64,000 nt of DNA from Hoylesella loescheii DSM 19665 = JCM 12249 = ATCC 15930 (lineage in GTDB: Bacteria > Bacteroidota > Bacteroidia > Bacteroidales > Bacteroidaceae), in assembly GCF_000378085.1 (NCBI RefSeq), contig NZ_KB899212.1, positions 186,001 to 250,000 of the forward strand, written 5' to 3'. Each line of letters opens with the position of its first letter. Position 1 is the first letter of the stretch. This document shows, piece after piece, positions 18,022 to 25,800 of this stretch. Under the pieces are notes generated by a model. That model did no database searches and was not told the DNA's origin. It saw nothing but the letters and a program-made list of their open reading frames with translations. The translations under genes were made by a program, and so were the position numbers.

Positions 18022-18843
18022 TTATTCGTGAGGGCGTTTGTATTCTTCCAAGGCCTTTTCCACCGACCCATGGAGCAAAAGCAGGTTCTTGGCTTTGCCG
18101 TATTCCAAACCAAGCATCTCAACGAGCATGCGCGTTCCACGGTCAACCAGCTTCTTGTTGCTAAGCTGCATGTTCACCATCTTGTTGCCTTTAACGCGGC
18201 CAAGCTGTATCATCACGGCGGTTGAAATCATGTTGAGAATCATCTTTTGACCCGTTCCCGACTTCATTCGCGAGCTTCCCGTAACGTATTCGGGACCTAC
18301 AACCATCTCGATAGCCACATCCGACTCGGCTGCCATAGGCGAATCGGGGTTGCTTGTGATGCAAGCGGTGAGTATTCCATGTTCTCTTGCGCATCTAAGA
18401 GCACCCACCACGTAGGGCGTTGTACCCGAAGCGGCAATGCCAATAACGGTGTCTTTCTCGTTAATGTTAAACTCGGTGAGCTCGTCCCATCCGCGTTCCT
18501 CATCGTCTTCGGCATTTTCAACGGCATTGCGAAGCGCCGTGTCGCCACCTGCGATAAGGCCGATGACCAGCGTTTTGGGTACGCCGAAGGTTGGGGGAAG
18601 TTCGCTAGCGTCTAGCACGCCCAATCTTCCGCTTGTTCCAGCGCCCATATAAAAGATGCGTCCACCGCGTTTCATGCGGGGCACAATCAGTTCTACGAGC
18701 TTCGCCACTTGTGGAATGGTCTTCTCAACAGCCTCTGCCACCTTTCGGTCTTCAGTGTTGATGTCTCTCAGAAGTTCTTCTGCCGTCTTTGTTTCGAGGT
18801 TGTTATAGAGCGACGGCTGCTCGGTTATCTTTGTGAATGACAT
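18022..18843 (-). CDS. murQ: N-acetylmuramic acid 6-phosphate etherase
   Basis: 273 residues from MSFTKITEQPSLYNNLETKT. An ATG eight codons upstream is less likely because the family starts here. SIS-fold signatures include GRIFYMGAGTSGRLGVLDASE, LIAGGD.ALRNAVENAEDD, IGIAASGTTPYV, and GSSRMKSGTGQKMILNM. The enzyme removes the lactyl ether from MurNAc-6-P, giving GlcNAc-6-P and D-lactate in the cytoplasm. It lies next to a sugar kinase and below two exo-muramidase genes on the same strand, which fits a MurNAc salvage pathway. Confidence 0.97.
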   Translation of the reverse strand: MSFTKITEQPSLYNNLETKTAEELLRDINTEDRKVAEAVEKTIPQVAKLVELIVPRMKRGGRIFYMGAGTSGRLGVLDASELPPTFGVPKTLVIGLIAGGDTALRNAVENAEDDEERGWDELTEFNINEKDTVIGIAASGTTPYVVGALRCAREHGILTACITSNPDSPMAAESDVAIEMVVGPEYVTGSSRMKSGTGQKMILNMISTAVMIQLGRVKGNKMVNMQLSNKKLVDRGTRMLVEMLGLEYGKAKNLLLLHGSVEKALEEYKRPHE

Positions 18844-18856
18844 AATGTAATAGATG

Positions 18857-18913
18857 TGAAGCCTCACCCCCGTTCGCCCCTCTCCAAGGGTAGAGGGGAG
18901 CGATATGCTGTGT
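18857..18913. repeat. GCCTCACCCC-type intergenic repeat
   Basis: GCCTCACCCCCG is followed by CCCCTCTCC and a partial hairpin (CTCTCCAAGGGTAGAGGGG), then GAGCGATATGC. Related copies or fragments occur near 19008-19040, 41740-41772, 57129-57190 and 62530-62592. Confidence 0.5.
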
Positions 18914-19046
18914 GATGGCTTTGTATTCTATATTTATTTACTTATGATAGCTTTGCTTGCTGTGTTTATTTGCTTTGTGGCCACATTGTGTGGTTGCACT
19001 GAATACTTCTTCTCTCTACCTTTGGAGAGAGGGGAAGTGGTTGGGA

Positions 19047-19886
19047 TTATGAGTGATAAGTTACCAATCCCTCCATCGGGCTTTTCTTTATCTGCCCCAA
19101 GGTAACGCCCAAAATCTGTGCTGCTTCAGCCACTTCGTTGCGGTAAACGTCGGCAATAGAGCCAATACAGTTCATGGCGTGTTTGTTGTAATCGTACTGC
19201 ATCACGTTTCGGCGAATAAACGATTTGAAGGCGTTAACCAACAAATGGTGTACTGCTGGATGCTCGCGATGGCGCGAGAGGAACGGACTGAAGCCTGCAA
19301 GGAACCTACTTGGGAAGGGTTGACGGTAAACACGGTCGATGATATCTGCCATGCTGGTGTCGAATTCTTCAAAGAACGCCGTCTTTAAGTCGCCTGGGAA
19401 TTGGTTTTTAAGTATGTCTCCTACAAGCCTTTTGCCAAGGTTGGCACCGCTACCTTCATCGCCTAGGATGAAGCCTAATGCGGGAACGTTGAACGAAATA
19501 CCCTTACCATCGTAGAAACACGAGTTTGAACCTGTGCCCAGAATGCAGGCGATGCCAGGCTGGTAACCGCAAAGGGAACGGGCGGCAGCCAAGAGGTCGG
19601 AGTTGACCTCAATGGTGGTTGCGCCAGGAAAGCAGCGTTCGAGACTCTCTTTCACCAATGGCGACTTCTCGGGTGTGCATCCTGCACCATAGAAAAACAC
19701 TGCTGTGGGCTGTTCGTTGGGCAGTTGGGGCAAGAGGTTTTGGCGTATCTCCTCTTCCATTTGGACTTGTGTTTGAAAGAAAGGGTTCATTCCCTTGGTT
19801 TCATATCGGCCTTGTTGCTGTCCGTTTTGCACTACACACCAGTCTGTTTTAGTAGAGCCACTGTCGGCAATGAGAATATATTGCAT
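19047..19886 (-). CDS. BadF/BadG-type N-acetylhexosamine kinase (MurNAc/GlcNAc kinase candidate)
   Basis: 279 residues of the ASKHA-fold BadF/BadG/BcrA/BcrD family. Phosphate-1 is intact (D8-S-G-S-T-K-T-D-W) and phosphate-2 reads LGTGS (residues 116-120). GFILGDEGSGANLGK and the adenosine-side CIGSIADVY are also present. It is separated from murQ by only a short repeat-bearing gap. In Tannerella a BadF-type kinase (MurK) supplies MurNAc-6-P to MurQ, and the same role is the simplest reading here. GlcNAc kinase activity is the main alternative. Its paralogue at 5201-6067 has lost the key residues. Confidence 0.85.
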   Translation of the reverse strand: MQYILIADSGSTKTDWCVVQNGQQQGRYETKGMNPFFQTQVQMEEEIRQNLLPQLPNEQPTAVFFYGAGCTPEKSPLVKESLERCFPGATTIEVNSDLLAAARSLCGYQPGIACILGTGSNSCFYDGKGISFNVPALGFILGDEGSGANLGKRLVGDILKNQFPGDLKTAFFEEFDTSMADIIDRVYRQPFPSRFLAGFSPFLSRHREHPAVHHLLVNAFKSFIRRNVMQYDYNKHAMNCIGSIADVYRNEVAEAAQILGVTLGQIKKSPMEGLVTYHS

Positions 19887-20126
19887 GAGTTTATGAGTTT
19901 TTTTAGTTTACAAGTTTACTGATTCTGTCTCAGGAGTTAAGGGGTTATGGCGTTTAAGGAGTTAAGCCAATGGCTTTCGAGTTTTTGAGTTGATGGGTTC
20001 TTGGGTTTGTTAGTTTTAAGTTGCTTTTTATTCGAGTTGATGATAGGGCAATTATTTTGGTTGGTCTAAAACAAATTGTCCACAACTTATGAACTTCAAA
20101 ACTCAAAAACATCAACACTCAAATTC
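19887..20126. repeat. Degenerate 8-bp word tract upstream of the kinase
   Basis: Words such as CATGAGTT, TATGAGTT and, from about 20085, CTTATGAA, CTTCAAAA, CTCAAAAA recur at 8-base steps. No gene or promoter is evident in this 240-base gap. Confidence 0.5.
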
Positions 20127-21326
20127 TTATAACTTAATGTATATTTTCCTCTTATATAGTTGATAACCAATAACCCAATTGAGGGTGATAAAGAGCAGCG
20201 AATAGACCAACGAACCGCCGTATTGGCCAAAGATGGGGGATAATAGCTGCGAGTAGACGAAGCCAATGACATTCATCTGTTTGTCGCCAACGGGGAAGGT
20301 GAATGCACCGAAGACAATGGCGAAGAAGTCGCTCAGTACAAAGAGGAAGAGCGGATTAACGCCAAACACTTCGAAGAACTTGCTCCACTTCTTTTTGCCC
20401 TTAACGTCGATAATCCAAGTAAATAGGGCTAAGAGCATGGAGGCTAGTCCGCAGGTTACCAATACGAAGGTAGGCGACCACACTTTCTTGTTGATGGGGC
20501 AACCATAGCTAAGCAAATAGCCTGCAAATAGCAACGATGTGCCCACAACGAAAAGAGGAACAACCTTGGTTAGGGTGATATTAGCACGTGCGTCAAGTTG
20601 TTGCACGCCTGCGTCAGCTTTGCGGAAGAGCATGCCACCAATGATAAAGCCCAACAGGGTATGAGCTATTGAGGGTAGGGTGCTTAGCAAACCTTCGGGA
20701 TCGATGCCGTTGTCGTGATACATGTGGGCATCGGTAAGCACTGCGCGGTCTACAATAGAGAGAATGTTTGTTTCGTCGTAGGCGAACCCGTTGCCTGCCA
20801 TCAATATCACAAAATAGGCTAGCAGCAGTCCGCCAACGATGTAGGGCAGGTGCTTATGCCGCACGGTGATGGCCAACAACGCCGTTATGCCATAGCAAAC
20901 GGCAAGTCTTGCAAGTACGCCCGTTAAGCGAATTTTGTCGAACGACCATACCATGTACCACAGTTGGGAGAAGAAATCGGCCCCCTCTTGTAGATTATTC
21001 CAGCGGTAGCAGAACTTGGCGAACCAGCCAATGGCCAAACCTACGAGGTAGATTAGCACCATACGCTTTAATATCTTGTACACGGTGGCACGGTTGCAAG
21101 CAAAGTTGAACTTGCTCATGGCGATGTAGATGCACATTCCCATCACGCACATGAAGAAGGGAAAAACGAGGTCGGTGGGTGTCAGACCGTTCCATTCGGC
21201 ATGCTCGAGCGGTGCATACATGTAACTCCAACTGCCTGGATTGTTCACGGTTATCATGCCCGCGATGGTCAAACCACGCAAAATGTCGATGGATAAAATC
21301 CTACTAGTGGTCTTATTCTTTTCCAT
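20127..21326 (-). CDS. DUF5009 / NagX-like membrane protein
   Basis: 399 residues with about ten hydrophobic segments. The N-terminal RILSIDILRGLTIAGMITVN followed by NPGSWSY and LVFPFFMCVMG matches the acyltransferase-like family that includes NagX and the human lysosomal heparan-alpha-glucosaminide N-acetyltransferase. It lies 17 bases after the first namZ and upstream of the kinase. In Tannerella a membrane protein beside murK-murQ has been reported as a MurNAc transporter (MurT); whether this gene is its equivalent cannot be settled from sequence. Transport or acetylation of an amino sugar are the two likely roles. Confidence 0.8.
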   Translation of the reverse strand: MEKNKTTSRILSIDILRGLTIAGMITVNNPGSWSYMYAPLEHAEWNGLTPTDLVFPFFMCVMGMCIYIAMSKFNFACNRATVYKILKRMVLIYLVGLAIGWFAKFCYRWNNLQEGADFFSQLWYMVWSFDKIRLTGVLARLAVCYGITALLAITVRHKHLPYIVGGLLLAYFVILMAGNGFAYDETNILSIVDRAVLTDAHMYHDNGIDPEGLLSTLPSIAHTLLGFIIGGMLFRKADAGVQQLDARANITLTKVVPLFVVGTSLLFAGYLLSYGCPINKKVWSPTFVLVTCGLASMLLALFTWIIDVKGKKKWSKFFEVFGVNPLFLFVLSDFFAIVFGAFTFPVGDKQMNVIGFVYSQLLSPIFGQYGGSLVYSLLFITLNWVIGYQLYKRKIYIKL

Positions 21327-21343
21327 AGGTAGGGTGTTTGGGG

Positions 21344-22594
21344 TTATTTATAAAGATAATATTTCTTTGAAAGCGTGCGGAATTGGGCCACATCCTTATC
21401 CCAGAAAGGTTTGAGGTCGGCCCAACGGTTGTGCATGGCCATCTTGATGCGCACTTGTTTAGATCCCGACACCTTGTCGAACATGTCGAAGCGCTTGGCA
21501 TCGGCGTTCGCCAGAACAGCATGTTTGGGGTAAAGGTGCGCCACTTCTTCGATGAAAACAAACTGCATGGGCGTTAGTTCAACGCGTTGGAAGTCGGCGA
21601 TGTGCATCTGCACGCCCTGCAACAGTTCGCCCTTACCCACGCTGTAAAAGGGCTTGAGGTAGATGGGGCGGAAGGTTACGCCGGGAAGTTGATGGGCGTT
21701 CATGGCATCGGCAAGCTGCACGGCATCTATCCAAGGTGCTGCAAACATTTGGAAAGGGATGGTATATCCCACGCCGATGGACACATAACCCAGTTCGCCA
21801 AGGATACCACTGGTGGGGTAGTAATAGGAGGTAACGGCCTGTGGGATATGCGGCGACGAGGCAATCCATTGCAAACCCGTGTCGGCATAGCCCATCGTTC
21901 GCTTCCAGTTTTTCATCTTTACCACCGTCAGTTTGCAGCGAACGCCACCTTTGAGCATGCCTTCATCGTTGAGCATACGTGCCAATTCGCCACAAGTTAG
22001 TCCATATATATAAGGTATCTTAAACTGACTGACGAACGATATGCAGTCGTCGTCGGTGATATTTCCCTCTATTTTCAGTCCGCCAAGTGGGTTTGGACGG
22101 TCCAATACCACAAATTCCTTATCGTTTTCGGCCGCTGCTTCCATGGCCAGACCCATCGTGCTGATGAAGGTAAACGAACGGCAACCGATGTCTTGGATGT
22201 CGTACACCAGCACGTCAACGTCTTTTAGCATCTCGGGTGTTGGTTTCCGTGTTTTGCCGTAGAGCGAAAACACGGGCAATCCAGTTTTTGCATCGCGCGC
22301 CGTTTCTACCTTATCGCCCGCATGGATGTCGCCACGCACGCCGTGCTCAGGACCATACAGGGCCACGAGGTTTACGCCAGGGGCCGCTTTCAGCACATCG
22401 ACGGTAGACACGAGGTTGGCGTTTACGCCTGTGGGGTTGGTTATCAATCCCACGCGTTTGCCCTGCAAGCATTTGAATTTCTGCTGCGTAAGCACGTCGA
22501 TACCCGTTAGCACCGTTTTCTTTGCCCACGTTTGGGTGGGGGCAAGCATAGCTGCGAGTGCTAGGGCGATGGTAAGGAGGGCTTTATTTTTCAT
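21344..22594 (-). CDS. namZ: Exo-beta-N-acetylmuramidase, DUF1343 family (first copy)
   Basis: 416 residues with a signal peptide (about 1-24, ending TWAK). DUF1343 landmarks are GLITNPTGV, YGPEHGVRGD, DVDVLVYDIQDIGCRSFTFI, VLDRPNPLGG and YGLTCGELARMLN. NamZ enzymes (GH171) release MurNAc from the non-reducing ends of murein chains or from MurNAc-GlcNAc. The start overlaps the end of the AmpG-like gene by 11 bases, implying translational coupling. The product should act outside the cytoplasm. A diverged second copy lies at 30191-31444. Confidence 0.88.
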   Translation of the reverse strand: MKNKALLTIALALAAMLAPTQTWAKKTVLTGIDVLTQQKFKCLQGKRVGLITNPTGVNANLVSTVDVLKAAPGVNLVALYGPEHGVRGDIHAGDKVETARDAKTGLPVFSLYGKTRKPTPEMLKDVDVLVYDIQDIGCRSFTFISTMGLAMEAAAENDKEFVVLDRPNPLGGLKIEGNITDDDCISFVSQFKIPYIYGLTCGELARMLNDEGMLKGGVRCKLTVVKMKNWKRTMGYADTGLQWIASSPHIPQAVTSYYYPTSGILGELGYVSIGVGYTIPFQMFAAPWIDAVQLADAMNAHQLPGVTFRPIYLKPFYSVGKGELLQGVQMHIADFQRVELTPMQFVFIEEVAHLYPKHAVLANADAKRFDMFDKVSGSKQVRIKMAMHNRWADLKPFWDKDVAQFRTLSKKYYLYK

Positions 22595-23948
22595 TTTTCG
22601 TTATGCGTTTACGTCCGTATTCGGGGTCTACTTTGATCGTTAGCGTAACGCCCACCGTGGCAATACAGCAGATGATAACCATCCAAAAGAAGTGTTCGTA
22701 GCCCAATAGCTCTTGCAGATAGCCCGCCACCATGCCCGGTATCATCATACTTGCAGCCATGAAAGCGGTGCAGATGGCATAGTGGGCAGTCTTAAATTCG
22801 CCTTCTGCGAAGTACATCATGTAGAGCATGTAGGCTGTGAAGCCGAATCCATAGCCAAACTGTTCGATGGCTACACAAATGCTAATAACCACCAAACTGG
22901 TGGGCATGGCCATGCTTAGGTACACAAAGGTGAAGCAAGGCAGCGTCATGCAGGCAGCCATTGGCCAAAGACTCTTCTTCAATCCCCAACGAGAAGCGGC
23001 CATACCACCAATAATACCGCCCACGGTGAGGAAGATAACGCCAATGGTTCCATAAACAAAGCCAACGTCTTCGGTACTTAATGCCAGTCCGCCATTAATC
23101 CGCTTGTCTAGCAAGAAGGGGCTAACCATCTTGAGTAAGAATGCTTCGGGCAAGCGATAGAGTAGCATGAAGACGATGGCCAGCAACACACCAGGCTTCT
23201 TGAAGTAAAGACTGAACGTGCGTGCGAACTCGTCGAATATTTCTTCGGCTGTGCTTCGTTTCTGCGTTTCCTTGTTCGTAGGGTTCTCAGCATCTTTCTC
23301 TGCGTCTTCTTTGGCACGCGGAACAAAGAACGTGTGATAGATGGTGATGCCGCTAAACATCACGGCCGTGATGGCCATAGTGATGGTCCAAGCCCATGGA
23401 ATGTTGCCCGTTCGGGTTTCTAACACGCCTGCAACGTACACCAATACGCCTTGTCCGAAGATGGACGATAGTCGATAGAAGGTGCTTCGAATGCCAACGA
23501 AGAACGATTGTTGCTGTTGGTTGAGGGCAAGCATGTAGAAACCGTCGGCCGCTATGTCGTGTGTGGCCGAGGCAAAGGCGGTTATCACGAAGAGTATCAG
23601 CGTGAAAGTGAAGAGGCTAACAGGTGTAGCGGTAGCCGAAATAACATCGGGCGAGGGATGCGGGATGGAGAACGTGAGCAAGATGAAGGCTATACTCATC
23701 ACGATTTGCATCATGACAATCCACCAACGTTTAGTGCGTAGGATGTCTACAAAGGGACTCCACAGGGGCTTAATTACCCAAGGGAAGTAAATAAGACTGG
23801 TGAAGAGGGCCATCTCGCCATTGGGCACACCCATGCGAGTAAACAAAATCACCGAGATATTGTTGACTATGAAGTAAGGAATACCTTCTGCAAAGTAGAG
23901 CGTGGGTATCCATAGCCATGGGTTTATGTTCTTTGTTACATTCTTCAT
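22584..23948 (-). CDS. AmpG-like MFS transporter
   Basis: 454 residues with about twelve membrane segments. The opening NPWLWIPTLYFAEGIPYFIV, followed by PWVIKPLWSPFVD and ATHDIAADGFYMLAL, is characteristic of the AmpG muropeptide permease family and its relatives. A hydrophilic loop near the middle (about residues 215-240) is rich in Lys and Glu. It overlaps namZ, so its natural substrate is probably a murein fragment or amino sugar released by that enzyme (inference). It lies in the inner membrane. Confidence 0.87.
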   Translation of the reverse strand: MKNVTKNINPWLWIPTLYFAEGIPYFIVNNISVILFTRMGVPNGEMALFTSLIYFPWVIKPLWSPFVDILRTKRWWIVMMQIVMSIAFILLTFSIPHPSPDVISATATPVSLFTFTLILFVITAFASATHDIAADGFYMLALNQQQQSFFVGIRSTFYRLSSIFGQGVLVYVAGVLETRTGNIPWAWTITMAITAVMFSGITIYHTFFVPRAKEDAEKDAENPTNKETQKRSTAEEIFDEFARTFSLYFKKPGVLLAIVFMLLYRLPEAFLLKMVSPFLLDKRINGGLALSTEDVGFVYGTIGVIFLTVGGIIGGMAASRWGLKKSLWPMAACMTLPCFTFVYLSMAMPTSLVVISICVAIEQFGYGFGFTAYMLYMMYFAEGEFKTAHYAICTAFMAASMMIPGMVAGYLQELLGYEHFFWMVIICCIATVGVTLTIKVDPEYGRKRITKNEK

Positions 23949-24086
23949 TTTGCTGATATTGCTTCGTTATGTTGCTTTCGCTACTTTGTTTACGCAAATT
24001 TTCGATTGCGTCGAGATGTGTTGGTACTTGCGATTTGAAAGATCAGGCTTGTGATTAGGCACTTAATTTGCCGACCGCATCTTTTA

Positions 24087-24140
24087 CCTTGCCATCCGTC
24101 CTGCCCTCTTTTTGAAGACGGCAGGCGGATTAATGCAAGG
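24087..24140. other. Long hairpin between the GT2-like and AmpG-like genes
   Basis: Bases 24087-24105 and 24120-24140 pair as CCTTGC..ATCCG.CCTGCC with its complement, around a 14-base loop. No T run follows on the minus strand, so it may modulate message stability inside the cluster rather than end transcription. Confidence 0.5.
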
Positions 24141-24187
24141 ATGTTTTCCTGTCATTCTTTTTATCTTAGTACCTATTATTGTCTTTT

Positions 24188-25600
24188 TTAGCGTTGTTTG
24201 TTGGCCGCAATACGTGCTTCCAACTCCCACGTTCTTATCCTATCCTTGTACAGGTTGTTGGCGTTTACCTTTTCGATGCTCAGTGCAGCATCGGAGTTTC
24301 CACCCCAACGGCGACACAGGTAAAGTACATCGTAGATGCGTCCAATTTGATAATGGCGCGAAATGTTTAGTCCCATGGCGTAGTCTTCACCATAACTGGT
24401 GTTGGGTAAGCCAATAGCTCGCAACACAGGAGTATAGAAAGCGCGGGGCGCACCCAGTCCGTTGATGCGTAAGGCGTTGTTTCGGCCGTTGTCGGGCGTC
24501 CACTCTTTGTGGTCGATAACGCCAGGGGGAAGTTCGTTCAGGTCGAAGTCGGTCATCATATACGAACCGATTACCATGGCGCACTTTTGCTCATAGAAGG
24601 CGTCGACGATGGTTTGCAACGTATGTTCGTCCTTATATAGGTCGTCGCTGTCTAGCTGAACGGCGAACTTTCCACAGTGAGTGGAGTTCACGCCATAGTT
24701 CCAACATCCGCCAATGCCAAGGTCGTTGCGTTCGGGAACAAGGTGCACCACGCGCCCGTCGGCTTTAAATGCGTCGATGGCTTCGGTTGTTCCGTCGGTG
24801 CTATGATTGTCGATGACGATGAGGTTGAACTTAAACTTGGTCTGTTGTTTCAATACCGACTCGATGGCGGCACCAACAGTAGCCACCCTATTACGAACGG
24901 GGATAATTACCGATGCCTCCACTTCGAACTCACCTTGGTTGAAATCGATGTCTTTGAAGTGGGGTTCGAGGTATCCACCAATCTCTTTCAGGTGTTGAGT
25001 GCATGCCTTTTCCATCTCAATTTGGCGGTCGCGGTTGCGTGGGTCAACATAATCAAACTGCTTTTCGCCGCTCTTTCTGTTGTCTTCCTCTACCTCGCTG
25101 TACAGGTATTCGTTGGCGTGTACCAGCGAGTAGCGTTGACTGAGCTTCAACCGTAGGTCGTAAAGACCAGCGTGTTGGTAGCTGTCTGTCATGCGTTGCA
25201 CGCTTTCTTTGAGGGCGGCAGCATTGAAGAAGAGCACCGAACCAAAGTCGAAATCATCTCTTAACGAACCCTTTTGATAGTCGATAACGGGCGCTTTAAC
25301 CTGTTCGTTACCCTTTACTTGGTAATGATCGGCGTAAACTAGGCCTGCTTCGGTGTCTTGTGCAATCTGCAAAAGGCGTTCTAAGGCCATGTATCCCAGT
25401 TCTAGCGTGGTGCTCTTGGTATAAACCAAGGCATAATCGGCATTGCTCTCGGCGGCTATTCGACGGATGGTTTCCGACTTAAACACAGGTTGGTCAAGGC
25501 AAACAACCTTGTCTACCAACTGTGAAGCACGCAAGGCCGACAGTGTTTTACCAGCCTGAGCCTCGTCTATATAAGGTACGAAACAAGTTATTTTCTTCAT
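24188..25600 (-). CDS. GT2-type glycosyltransferase with an extra N-terminal domain
   Basis: 470 residues. The C-terminal half (about 225-470) is a GT-A fold: [33 protein letters not shown], and VQLDSDDLY with the Asp-x-Asp metal site. The N-terminal about 220 residues ([20 protein letters not shown]) look like a second, diverged nucleotide-sugar-binding half without a clear DXD. There is no signal peptide or membrane segment, so it is cytoplasmic. The location, between an AmpG-like transporter and an amidase-like gene, is odd for a transferase. It could make a surface or storage glycan from salvaged amino sugar, or be unrelated. Confidence 0.8.
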   Translation of the reverse strand: MKKITCFVPYIDEAQAGKTLSALRASQLVDKVVCLDQPVFKSETIRRIAAESNADYALVYTKSTTLELGYMALERLLQIAQDTEAGLVYADHYQVKGNEQVKAPVIDYQKGSLRDDFDFGSVLFFNAAALKESVQRMTDSYQHAGLYDLRLKLSQRYSLVHANEYLYSEVEEDNRKSGEKQFDYVDPRNRDRQIEMEKACTQHLKEIGGYLEPHFKDIDFNQGEFEVEASVIIPVRNRVATVGAAIESVLKQQTKFKFNLIVIDNHSTDGTTEAIDAFKADGRVVHLVPERNDLGIGGCWNYGVNSTHCGKFAVQLDSDDLYKDEHTLQTIVDAFYEQKCAMVIGSYMMTDFDLNELPPGVIDHKEWTPDNGRNNALRINGLGAPRAFYTPVLRAIGLPNTSYGEDYAMGLNISRHYQIGRIYDVLYLCRRWGGNSDAALSIEKVNANNLYKDRIRTWELEARIAANKQR

Positions 25601-25611
25601 ATCGTTGTTAT

Positions 25612-25800
25612 TTATTAGTTTACGAGTTATGTTGGGAGTTAGGGAGAAGGAGTTAAGAAGTTATGGAGTTAAGGAGTTAAGCCAAATGCTTTGGTGGCGT
25701 TAGCCCTTTTTTCACCCTTTCAGTTTTAGGAGTTAAGCCAAATGCCTTAACGGCGTTAGCCATTTTTTCACCTTTTCACTTTTTCACCTTTTTCTCTTCT
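25612..25800. repeat. 8-bp word tract reaching the 3' end of the amidase-like gene
   Basis: GGAGTTAA and AGTTATGG words are arranged in 8-base steps. The phrase GCCAAATGC recurs at 25681 and 25737, 56 bases (7 x 8) apart. The end of the tract encodes the last residues (EEKKVKK) of the gene to the right. The same phrases in reverse complement occur at 41801-42157. Confidence 0.65.
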
